18,990 nucleotides of DNA, from NCBI GenBank assembly GCA_964392615.1, contig CAYMRB010000171.1, forward strand, positions 1 through 18,990. Direction: 5' to 3'. This stretch comes from CAYMRB01 sp964392615 (GTDB lineage: Bacteria > Planctomycetota > UBA8108). The notes under the pieces were generated by a model, which had not been told where the DNA came from, ran no database searches, and saw only the letters and a program-made list of their open reading frames with translations. Positions 1-7,193 of this stretch are shown here, piece by piece (within the stretch, counting starts at the first letter, position 1; the number at the start of each line of letters is the position of its first letter). The position numbers were made by a program, and so were the translations under genes.

Positions 1-7
1 CCGGCTC

Positions 8-2569
8 TTGGTACATTGCTGTCTGCCGGTGAGGAGGATCGAAAGGAAGTACGGGAACGATGATCCAAGGCGACGATCCCTTCGCGCCGTGGCCAGCGTC
101 TGCTCCGTCGGCCGGAGTCGAGCGGTCTGGCGTCCCTCGCGTTCCGACCGGATCCGGCTCGTCCACGATCAACCGGCGCGCGACGCGCAATTCCGTCCTC
201 TGCCCGCGCGGCTCCATCCGCGCTGGCGTCCGTATCTCGAGCGTCACGGCATTCGCGAGCTCTACAGCCATCAGGCCGAGGCGATCGACCTGGCGCTCGA
301 TGGCGAGAACGTCCTCGTCGTCACCGGCACCGCGAGCGGCAAGACGCTGTGCTACAACATGCCGGTGCTCGACGGGTTCATGACGCGCGAAGCGGTGCCG
401 TCGGAATCCGTTGGCGACGCCGACGCGCGACCGGCACCACAGCGGCCGGGTGGCTACGCCCTCTACCTGTTTCCGACGAAGGCTCTCGCGCAGGACCAAA
501 TGCGCGTGCTGTCGCAGATGCTGTCGGAGCTCGAGCTCGGCATCGAGGCCGGTGTCTTCGATGGCGACACGCCGCCGCCGATGCGTCGCAAGCTGCGACA
601 GCGCGGTCGGTTGATCCTGACGAATCCCGACATGCTCCACCAGTCGATCCTGCCGCACCATGGCGGCTGGGCCGGCCTGTTCGCGGGGCTCGAGTGGATC
701 GTCGTCGACGAGATCCACTCGCTGCGCGGCATCTTCGGATCGAACGTCGCGTGCGTGCTGCGTCGCTTGCGCCGCATCGCCGCTCACTACGGCGCACGAC
801 CGCGCTTCCTGTGCGCATCGGCGACCGTCGCCAACCCGCAGGAGCACGCCCAGCGGCTTCTCGGAGAGCCGGTACGCGTTGTCTCGCAAGACGGCGCACC
901 GAGCGGCGCGAAGCGCTTCGTGCTGTGGAACCCGCCGCTCTTCCGACGGCCGGATGGCTCGCAGGGGCGCAAGGGGCCGGTGTCGGTCGCGACTCGCGTC
1001 CTGCCCGACTTGCTGCGTCGCGGGGTGCGCACGATCTGCTTCGCCGGAGCGCGCAACACGGTCGAGCTCATCCTGCGCTACACGTGGGATCGTCTGAAGT
1101 CGAACCGCACGACGCGGCCGCTCGCCGCGAAGCTCGAGGCGTACCGCGGCGGCTACCTGCCGCAGGAGCGTCGCGAGATCGAAGGCCGACTGTTCCGTGG
1201 CGATCTCCTGGGCGTCGTGTCGACGAACGCCCTCGAGCTCGGCATCGACATCGGCGGTCTCGACGCGTGTCTGCTCGTCGGCTATCCGGGCAGCGTTGCG
1301 AGCTTCCTGCAGCGCTCCGGTCGAGCGGGCCGCCGCGCACAGAGCTCGCTCGTCGTCTACATCGCGAGTCAGGCGCCGATCGATCAGTACTTCATGCGCC
1401 ATCCCGAGACGTTCTTCGAGCGCTCTCCCGAACGCGCGATCATCGAGTCCGAGAACCCCTACATCCTGACGAAGCACCTCATCTGCGCCGCGTACGAGCT
1501 GCCGCTCGGCGAGGACGACGCGGCGTACTTCGGCGACGACCTCGGCGGCATCCTGCGTCTTCTCGCCGAGGCGGACCGTCTGCGCGAAGCCGACGGCAAG
1601 TGGTACCACTCCGACCGCGACTTCCCCGCCAAGCGCGTCCGCCTGCGAACGGTGGGGGAGGAGAACTTCACGATCTACGAGCTCAACGAGGCGAAGATCG
1701 TCGGCGAGCTCGACTACGTCGCGGCGTTGTTGAGCCTCTACGAGGGCGCGGTTTACATCCACCGTTCCGAGACCGCGGTCGTCGAGGAGCTCGACGTCGA
1801 GAATCAGATCGCGCGCATTCGCAAGCAGGACACGGGCTACTACACCCAGGCGCTCGAGCAGAAGCGCGTTACGGTCGACGAGGAGGTCGAGTCCGCCGAG
1901 TGGCGCATCGCGCGGCTGTCGGTCGGCGACATCACCGTCGAGACGCGCATCACCGGCTTCAAGAAGGTCCGGTTTCACACCGTCGAGAACATCGGCTACG
2001 GCGATGTCGAGCTGCCGCCGATCGTGCTCGAGACCGTGTCGCTGTGGCTCGATCTGCCCGACGATCTCGTCGAGGTGGCGATGCAGTACGGCGCCGACTT
2101 CTTCCACAGCGGCATCCAGGGCATCGGCCGCGTGTTCTCGCAGCTCATGCCGTTCTTCGTCATGGCCGACCCCGGCGATGTCGACTACTTCATCGACGGC
2201 CGGCGGATCTACGTCTACGACCTGTACCAGGGCGGCATCGGCTACGCGGAGAAGGGACACGAGATCTTCGAAACCGTGCTCGAAGCGACGCTCGAGCACA
2301 CGGTCGAGTGCGAGTGCGACGCCGGTTGTCCCAGCTGCGTGCTTCCCGCGTCGTCGCGCTACGAAATCCACTCGGAGTCGAACGTCCTCGAGTATCCGTT
2401 CCCGAAGGAGGCGACGCGCTTCCTGCTGCACGCGCTGCTCGAAAAGGAGCCGTACAAGCCGCGTCTGGAACCGACCGAGCTCGGCGCACCGCATCGCGCC
2501 GTCGAGCCGCACGTGGAGCTCGACCCGAAAGTCGCGCGCAAGGTGCGGCGGGCGCTGCGGAACATCTGA
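8..2569 (+). CDS. mrfA: DEAD/DEAH-box helicase with C-terminal Zn-binding (DUF1998-type) domain, MrfA/YprA family
   Basis: Superfamily 2 DNA helicase. The B. subtilis homologue MrfA acts with the exonuclease MrfB in repair of mitomycin-type DNA damage. Counting from the TTG at 8, I see Walker A GTASGKT (107-113), motif II DEIH (234-237), motif III SAT (271-273), the family-typical YRGGYLPQERREIE (379-392), motif V STNALELGIDIG (405-416) and motif VI QRSGRAGR (435-442). A tight four-cysteine cluster CECDAGCPSC (768-777) matches the metal site of the DUF1998 region. Length fits the family once the unconserved N-terminus is allowed for. The start is uncertain: the frame is open to the left edge, TTG 8 and GTG 89 are in-frame candidates, and conserved sequence begins only near residue 51. 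An ATG at 60 with an upstream AGGAAG is in a different frame. The exonuclease gene follows after 3 bases. Family assignment is confident; the mitomycin role is inferred from the homologue. Confidence 0.93.
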   Translation: MVHCCLPVRRIERKYGNDDPRRRSLRAVASVCSVGRSRAVWRPSRSDRIRLVHDQPARDAQFRPLPARLHPRWRPYLERHGIRELYSHQAEAIDLALDGENVLVVTGTASGKTLCYNMPVLDGFMTREAVPSESVGDADARPAPQRPGGYALYLFPTKALAQDQMRVLSQMLSELELGIEAGVFDGDTPPPMRRKLRQRGRLILTNPDMLHQSILPHHGGWAGLFAGLEWIVVDEIHSLRGIFGSNVACVLRRLRRIAAHYGARPRFLCASATVANPQEHAQRLLGEPVRVVSQDGAPSGAKRFVLWNPPLFRRPDGSQGRKGPVSVATRVLPDLLRRGVRTICFAGARNTVELILRYTWDRLKSNRTTRPLAAKLEAYRGGYLPQERREIEGRLFRGDLLGVVSTNALELGIDIGGLDACLLVGYPGSVASFLQRSGRAGRRAQSSLVVYIASQAPIDQYFMRHPETFFERSPERAIIESENPYILTKHLICAAYELPLGEDDAAYFGDDLGGILRLLAEADRLREADGKWYHSDRDFPAKRVRLRTVGEENFTIYELNEAKIVGELDYVAALLSLYEGAVYIHRSETAVVEELDVENQIARIRKQDTGYYTQALEQKRVTVDEEVESAEWRIARLSVGDITVETRITGFKKVRFHTVENIGYGDVELPPIVLETVSLWLDLPDDLVEVAMQYGADFFHSGIQGIGRVFSQLMPFFVMADPGDVDYFIDGRRIYVYDLYQGGIGYAEKGHEIFETVLEATLEHTVECECDAGCPSCVLPASSRYEIHSESNVLEYPFPKEATRFLLHALLEKEPYKPRLEPTELGAPHRAVEPHVELDPKVARKVRRALRNI

Positions 2570-2572
2570 TCC

Positions 2573-3478
2573 ATGTCGGATCGTCCCACGACGCCTCCCG
2601 AAGACCGAATGCGCGATCGCCTGAAGGCGCGGATGCGGCGCGCGCTCGCGGCGACGGCGCCGAAGCTGTCGCCGTCGCGAGTCGCACTGCCTCGAGAAAC
2701 ATCGCCACGGGACGGCAGCGCGCTCGCGACAACGCTCGCGCTGCCGACGCCCGAGCCGGTCCGGGAGGGGCGCCTTCTCGTCTGGCGCGAGTCGTTCTGC
2801 GACGCGGCCTGGAGCGACGACGGCGCCGCGGCGGTCTTCGGAGACGATGCGGGCAGTGCGAGCGCGCTGCGCGAGCGACTCGTGACGCACGGCATCGATC
2901 CCGACGATTCGGTATGGGTCGACATCGAAACCTGCGGTCTCGGGAACGAGCCGATCTTCCTAGTCGGCGTCCTGACGACCTCGGCGGCCAGCGGAACGAG
3001 CGGCGCTCGCATCGAGCTGCAGCAGTTTTTCGCGCCCGATCCCAGCGCCGAACCCGAGATGCTGCGCGCGAGCATCGCGGCTCTGGAAGCTCACCGCCGG
3101 CGTTGGGTGAGCTTCAACGGTCGCAGCTTCGATGTGCCGCGTCTGCGTCGCCGCGCCCATCTGCACAGCATCGCGTTTCCGGAGTGCGACGATCACGTCG
3201 ACCTGCTCCTCGCCGTGCGGCGGCGGTGGAAGAAGGACCTGCCGAATTGCCGGCTGTCGACCGTCGAAGAACGGCTCCTGGGGCTGCGGCGTCTGCCGGG
3301 CGACGTGCCGGGCCGCGAGGTTCCCGAGCGCTATTGGGACTTCGTCCACGGTGGCGAGCGGCGCTGGGTCGATCCCGTGATCGAGCACAACCGCCGCGAC
3401 ATCGCCGCGTTGCTGGTACTCGACGGCACGGTGCTCGACGGCACGGGGTTCAGGGGCGCGGTCAGCGACGGCGAGTGA
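2573..3478 (+). CDS. mrfB: DEDDh 3'-5' exonuclease, MrfB/YprB-like (RNase H-like fold)
   Basis: Predicted metal-dependent 3'-5' exonuclease, partner of the upstream helicase. The RNase H-like core spans about residues 112-285. Visible catalytic motifs are VDIETCGL (D117, E119; Exo I), SFNGRSFDVPRLRRRA (D187; Exo II) and EHNRRDIAAL (H272, D276; Exo III of DEDDh type). Between them lies the family-typical CRLSTVEERLLGL segment followed by DVPG and the ERYWDF stretch. The first 65 residues are basic, Pro/Ala-rich and probably disordered. At 301 residues the protein is shorter than B. subtilis YprB, which as I recall carries a C-terminal TPR region; no TPR is visible here. The ATG lies 3 bases after the helicase stop, so translation is probably coupled. 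Its stop codon is one base from the stop of the convergent gene at 3480, leaving no room for a terminator. Confidence 0.88.
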   Translation: MSDRPTTPPEDRMRDRLKARMRRALAATAPKLSPSRVALPRETSPRDGSALATTLALPTPEPVREGRLLVWRESFCDAAWSDDGAAAVFGDDAGSASALRERLVTHGIDPDDSVWVDIETCGLGNEPIFLVGVLTTSAASGTSGARIELQQFFAPDPSAEPEMLRASIAALEAHRRRWVSFNGRSFDVPRLRRRAHLHSIAFPECDDHVDLLLAVRRRWKKDLPNCRLSTVEERLLGLRRLPGDVPGREVPERYWDFVHGGERRWVDPVIEHNRRDIAALLVLDGTVLDGTGFRGAVSDGE

Positions 3479-3479
3479 G

Positions 3480-5867
3480 TCAGCGTGCGGGCGGGAGCGG
3501 GAACTCCTCGACGTCCGGCACGCCCTTCTCGACGCGACCGCCGATCAGGAACAGCGAGCGACGATTGCCTTCGTCGTGCACCAGGATCGCGCCGTGGCGC
3601 GTGCGCGGCGTGGCGAGTCTCGTCGCGAGCTCGGCGAGGCGCTCCTCGCGCGTCAGGTAGACGCCGATGCTCGCCAGCGGGATCGGGTCGTCGCGGTCGA
3701 TGCCGGGCACTTCGCCGCCGGCGAGCACGAGCCCGAATCCGGGGACTGCGGTCGAGGAGTAGTAAACCCGCGTCGGCATCTTGTCCGGCGCGCGCGCGGG
3801 GTGGGCGATCCGCGCGAACGAGCTCGCCGCCGGCATCCTGCCGTCGAGGTCGAAGGATATCGCGTTGATCGCCTCCTCGGGCATCGGCATGCGGCCTCCG
3901 GTGCGACGGAGGTACTCGCGGCTCATGTCCCAGTTCCAGACCCACGCATCGTCGAGGCCCGAGCGCGGCGGTCGAAGCGTGCCGCCGAGAATCAGCACTC
4001 GGCGCGCGGCCAGCAGGCCCTCGCTGTCGAGCTCGCCGAAGCCGAACGCGCTGTGGTGATAGCGCGCGAAGCCGATCTCGAGCTCCGCCTCGAGGTCCGT
4101 GATCGAGCGCGCCGGATCGGCGATGTCGATCAGCACGGGCCAGCGCATCACGCAGGCCTTCGAACGGTCGTGGAAGATCGCGGTCTCGCCCGGGTCGATT
4201 TCGCGGCCGTACCATGACGCCGGTGGGTACGGCGGGCGGTAGCGGTTGCGGCCGAGACCGCCGAACGCGAGGACCCACCTTCCGGCTGTGGCTGCGGAGG
4301 CGTCCGCGGCGCCCTTAGTGTTGGACCCGAGCAGCGTGAGCGAGTGACCGATGCGACCGACCGATCGAAACAGTCGGTGCTCCGCGCTGTCGACACGGAT
4401 CACGTCGCCGGCGCGGTGGAGCCCGCCCCATTTCACCACGTCGACGAAGTCCTCACCCGAAGGAGAGAGGCTGTTCCAGCCGCCGTCGAAGAGGATGCGG
4501 TCGGACGTCACCGCGACCGCGGCATGTTCGGCGCGCGGAATGTGCAGCCCGGTCGCCAGCGGTTGGACGACGATGTTCCGGTTGATGTCGTCGAGCGTGA
4601 CGAAGACGGCGGTCAAGCTGCCGGTCGTCTGGCCGCGCTCGTCGACCCCGCCAGCGATGATGAGCACGTCATCCTCGTTCCCCGGCTTGCCGTCCGCACC
4701 CGGCAGCAGCGTCGCGCTGTGCAGGTACGACGGAGCCGCCAAGGATCCGATCCTCTCGAACGCCGTCAGGTTGCCGTTGGCGCGCACCGGGCGATACTCG
4801 AGCACGTCGTCGAGAGCGACTCCGTCGAGCGTTCGGCCGCCCGCGATGATCGCCACGACACCGACCGCTTCCTGAAACGCCGTCACCGTGTGAAACGTCC
4901 GCGCGATGCCGTCCGGGAAGAACTCGGGCTCGCGGAAGCGCTCGATGGGCGCGAACCCGCGTCTCGCGAACTCGATATCGATCTCGCTATGCGCTGCGAC
5001 ACCGCTGCCGCCGTTCGCGGCGACGATTCGATCCATCGGGATGATCTCGGTGCCGTTGATCGACAGACCCGACGGCGCCTCCGGGTCGGTGCGGTCGATC
5101 CGAGCCGCGTCGTCCGGCAGGTCGCCCTCGATCGTCAGGACGGGATTGGAGCCGAGCACGACGTCGATGGCGCGATCGTCGCGAGACGCGGGAGCGACGA
5201 ATCGTGCCGGCACGTTGCCGTCGTCGAGCCGATCGAGCTCCTTGCTCAGCAGCACGTGCAGCGGAACGCGCGCGCGTTCGCTCTCGGCATCGCCTGCCCT
5301 GGCTTCGCTGTCAGCCGCCTCGCGCAGACGTACCGGAAGGCTGAAGCGCAGCTGCAGTCGGTCGCTTTCGTCGACGACGCCGTTGCCGCCGTCGACCGAG
5401 CTGTCGACCCATGTCGCGCTCTCGAGAAGGGGCACGGGGCGTCGAATCTGCAGATCGACCTGCTGGTGGACTCCGTCGCCGAGCGCGACGCGAACACCGG
5501 TTGCCCCCTCGTCCTCTCCGAACAAGCCGTCGTAGCGGAAATCCGGCGAGCCCTGGAAGATCTCGACCGACAGCGCGCGCCGCGTCCCCTCGACGAGGCG
5601 GACTCTCGGAGTCCACGTCGACGACGGAATCGTGTCGACCTCGACGATGGCCGGATCGAAGCCGTCGGGCAGGTCGCGGTTCAGCCGCAGCACGATGGTC
5701 TCGCCGGTCTGTGGCTCGCCGTCCGTCGACTCATCGCGGAACTCGGCGACCGTCACGGCGATGTCGGGCTGCTGCCCGCAACCGAGACTGGCGATCACGG
5801 TGCCGACCGCGACCACCGCGAACAGCACACTCGGCAGGGGCCGAGACGCTGTGCGGGTTCGGCTCAC
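3480..5867 (-). CDS. Kelch-like seven-bladed beta-propeller lipoprotein
   Basis: Predicted secreted or membrane-anchored lipoprotein of 795 residues; substrate unknown. A hydrophobic segment (residues 13-28) ends at SLGC with C30 as the likely lipidated cysteine; the lipobox is slightly non-canonical. Residues 31-300 hold beta-rich sequence, including GNGVVDESDRLQLRF (162-176), which resembles an Ig-like or calcium-loop module. From about 335 to the C-terminus there are seven strand-GG motifs (GG at 343, 406, 462, 536, 628, 717 and 776), as expected of a seven-bladed Kelch/galactose-oxidase-type propeller. The start is GTG 5867: it overlaps the stop of the HEAT gene as GTGA, has a strong GGAGGAG 8 bases upstream, and sits directly before the signal sequence. 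The same frame is open further upstream to 6722, but that part lies inside the HEAT gene and reads as low-complexity Arg/Pro/Ala. Function unknown. Confidence 0.85.
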   Translation of the reverse strand: MSRTRTASRPLPSVLFAVVAVGTVIASLGCGQQPDIAVTVAEFRDESTDGEPQTGETIVLRLNRDLPDGFDPAIVEVDTIPSSTWTPRVRLVEGTRRALSVEIFQGSPDFRYDGLFGEDEGATGVRVALGDGVHQQVDLQIRRPVPLLESATWVDSSVDGGNGVVDESDRLQLRFSLPVRLREAADSEARAGDAESERARVPLHVLLSKELDRLDDGNVPARFVAPASRDDRAIDVVLGSNPVLTIEGDLPDDAARIDRTDPEAPSGLSINGTEIIPMDRIVAANGGSGVAAHSEIDIEFARRGFAPIERFREPEFFPDGIARTFHTVTAFQEAVGVVAIIAGGRTLDGVALDDVLEYRPVRANGNLTAFERIGSLAAPSYLHSATLLPGADGKPGNEDDVLIIAGGVDERGQTTGSLTAVFVTLDDINRNIVVQPLATGLHIPRAEHAAVAVTSDRILFDGGWNSLSPSGEDFVDVVKWGGLHRAGDVIRVDSAEHRLFRSVGRIGHSLTLLGSNTKGAADASAATAGRWVLAFGGLGRNRYRPPYPPASWYGREIDPGETAIFHDRSKACVMRWPVLIDIADPARSITDLEAELEIGFARYHHSAFGFGELDSEGLLAARRVLILGGTLRPPRSGLDDAWVWNWDMSREYLRRTGGRMPMPEEAINAISFDLDGRMPAASSFARIAHPARAPDKMPTRVYYSSTAVPGFGLVLAGGEVPGIDRDDPIPLASIGVYLTREERLAELATRLATPRTRHGAILVHDEGNRRSLFLIGGRVEKGVPDVEEFPLPPAR

Positions 5868-6958
5868 TCCCGCTTCTCCTCCGCCCAGGACTCCATGAGC
5901 TGCTTCATCTTCGCGTCTTTCTCGCGTTCGATGATGCCCTGGAGCAGGTCGAGGGCGTACGGGGTCGCGATGCGCCAAAGCGCTCGCGCGGCGCTGAGGC
6001 GCACGGCCGGGGTGGGGTCGCTGCGCGCCTTGTCTTCGAGGAACGGGATCGCGGCGGGGCTGCCGATGCCGCCGATCGCGCCGAGGATCGTCTGCTTCGT
6101 GGCCCAATAGCGCTCCTTGTTGAACGCGATGTACAGGTCGTCCAGCGTCGTTGGGTCGGCGACGCGCTTGAGGGCCTGCGCCCACTTGTTGCGGTTCGAG
6201 GTCAGAGTGTCCTCGCGCAGCCCCTCGACCATCGTGTCGACCGCTTCGGCGCGGCGGTCGTGCAAGCCGAGCTGCTCGATGATGTCCTTGCGGAAGGACT
6301 GCATGCGCGGGTCCGGGTGCCAGACGAGCTCGCGGAGCGTCTCGAACGACGTGTCGTTCTGCAGGTTGCCCATCGCCCGGATCACGTGCTTGACCTCGGA
6401 CACGGCCTGCGGGTTGTCCTTGCGCGCCATCAGGTAGTCCTTGAGGATCCAGGTCGCCAGATCGGACTCCCGACCGAGATCGCCGATCGCGTACAGCAGG
6501 AAGCGCCGGTACACGAAGTCGGGCTCGGCGTCGAGAATGGCCGCGAGGGTCGGCAGCGCTTCGGGGCCGAGCCCCGCGAGGAAGTTGCGCACCTCCTCGC
6601 GCAGATCGTCGAGGGGCAGGCCGCGGCGGTTCTTCTCGAGGTCCGCCATCTTTTCGAAGTAGGCGTGGATCGACGCGGCGATCTCCGGATCCCAGCCGTC
6701 CGGGTACTCCGACAGGCCCCACCGATGCAGTCCGTCGTCGCGCGCATGGCGAACGACCTTCGGGGCCGTCCGCGGGGCTTCGACGGGACCGACAGGAATC
6801 GTCCTGTCCTTGCCGTGGGCCACCGCAACTGGCGCTTTCGGCGTCAGGGGCTGCTCGTGATCGGCGCGATCGACCTGACGCATCAGCATCACGACGAAGA
6901 GCGCGCTCAGCACGGCGGCGAGGACGAGCGGGATGGCGATTCGGAGCCGTTGGTTCAT
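5864..6958 (-). CDS. Membrane-anchored HEAT-repeat protein
   Basis: 364-residue protein with one N-terminal transmembrane segment or uncleaved signal anchor (about 9-25), a Pro/Ala-rich linker (26-75), then an all-helical region of HEAT/armadillo-type repeats to the C-terminus. Repeat-like units include EVRNFLAGLGPEALPTLAAI (122-141), the FLLYAIGDLG segment (153-162), VIRAMGNLQND (192-202), ILGAIGGIGSPAAIPFLED (291-309) and AVRLSAARALWRIATPYA (318-335). Such repeats usually act as protein-binding scaffolds; no catalytic motif is visible. The soluble part is predicted to face the periplasm. I chose the ATG at 6958, with GGAAGA/AGGG upstream, over a GTG six codons earlier. Its TGA overlaps the GTG of the following lipoprotein, so the two are probably made together. 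Binding partner unknown. Confidence 0.85.
   Translation of the reverse strand: MNQRLRIAIPLVLAAVLSALFVVMLMRQVDRADHEQPLTPKAPVAVAHGKDRTIPVGPVEAPRTAPKVVRHARDDGLHRWGLSEYPDGWDPEIAASIHAYFEKMADLEKNRRGLPLDDLREEVRNFLAGLGPEALPTLAAILDAEPDFVYRRFLLYAIGDLGRESDLATWILKDYLMARKDNPQAVSEVKHVIRAMGNLQNDTSFETLRELVWHPDPRMQSFRKDIIEQLGLHDRRAEAVDTMVEGLREDTLTSNRNKWAQALKRVADPTTLDDLYIAFNKERYWATKQTILGAIGGIGSPAAIPFLEDKARSDPTPAVRLSAARALWRIATPYALDLLQGIIEREKDAKMKQLMESWAEEKRE
5876..5882 (-). promoter_or_regulatory. Shine-Dalgarno that fixes the start of the seven-bladed Kelch gene
   Basis: GGAGGAG on the minus strand, 8 bases before the GTG at 5867 and inside the 3' end of the HEAT-repeat gene. It supports starting the lipoprotein at the overlapping GTG rather than anywhere upstream in the long open frame. 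Confidence 0.75.
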
Positions 6959-7010
6959 GGCAGCCCTATCTTCCACAAATGCTGGTGCGTTTGGAGCACG
7001 CAGATTCGCA

Positions 7011-7029
7011 CGCGCTTCGGTAGAGCGCG
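7011..7029. repeat. Short hairpin
   Basis: CGCGCT (7011-7016) pairs with AGCGCG (7024-7029) around a 7-base loop, just beyond the nested repeat and on the HEAT-gene side of the gap. Significance unknown. Confidence 0.5.
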
Positions 7030-7041
7030 GCCGCTGCGGGC

Positions 7042-7108
7042 GAAGAGCCGGCTGGCGCAGGTGATGCGAGGACTCGTGAGAGGCGCATCGAGCTCATGCC
7101 GGCTCTTC
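7042..7108. repeat. Nested inverted repeat (11-bp outer stem, 6-bp inner stem)
   Basis: GAAGAGCCGGC at 7042-7052 is exactly complementary to GCCGGCTCTTC at 7098-7108. Within the 45-base interval, GATGCG (7063-7068) pairs with CGCATC (7084-7089). The transcript from either strand could fold into a long interrupted hairpin. No U-run follows. It could be an mRNA-stabilising 3' structure, a 5' leader element of the HEAT gene, or an operator. Confidence 0.6.
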
Positions 7109-7193
7109 TCAATCTATCGGATGAGCGCTCCCGGCTTCTGCGGGGCTCCCGTGCGAACTTCGTGGCGTTTCGGGCTGATCCGGCTTTCTCGGA

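Larger units (their letters stand above)
6959..7193. other. 235-base intergenic region with inverted repeats
   Basis: Lies between the stop of the upstream Kelch-like gene and the start of the HEAT gene, both on the minus strand. I see no coding sequence and no convincing promoter. It holds three inverted repeats: 7011-7029, the nested pair within 7042-7108, and TGATCCG/CGGATCA (about 7176-7196), which overlaps the stop codon of the Kelch-like gene. None is followed by a T-run on the minus strand, so a classical intrinsic terminator is not supported. Confidence 0.6.

Noticed and set aside
349..3660. 1103-codon open frame overlapping both repair genes on the plus strand
   Set aside because: It reads as Arg/Ala/Pro low complexity with no domain, and lies in a shifted frame across two genes with clear motifs. 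Long shadow frames are expected at this GC content.
5868..6722. Upstream extension of the seven-bladed Kelch lipoprotein frame to 6722
   Set aside because: The extension overlaps the HEAT gene completely and is low-complexity. The GTG at 5867 has a strong ribosome site and is followed directly by the signal peptide.
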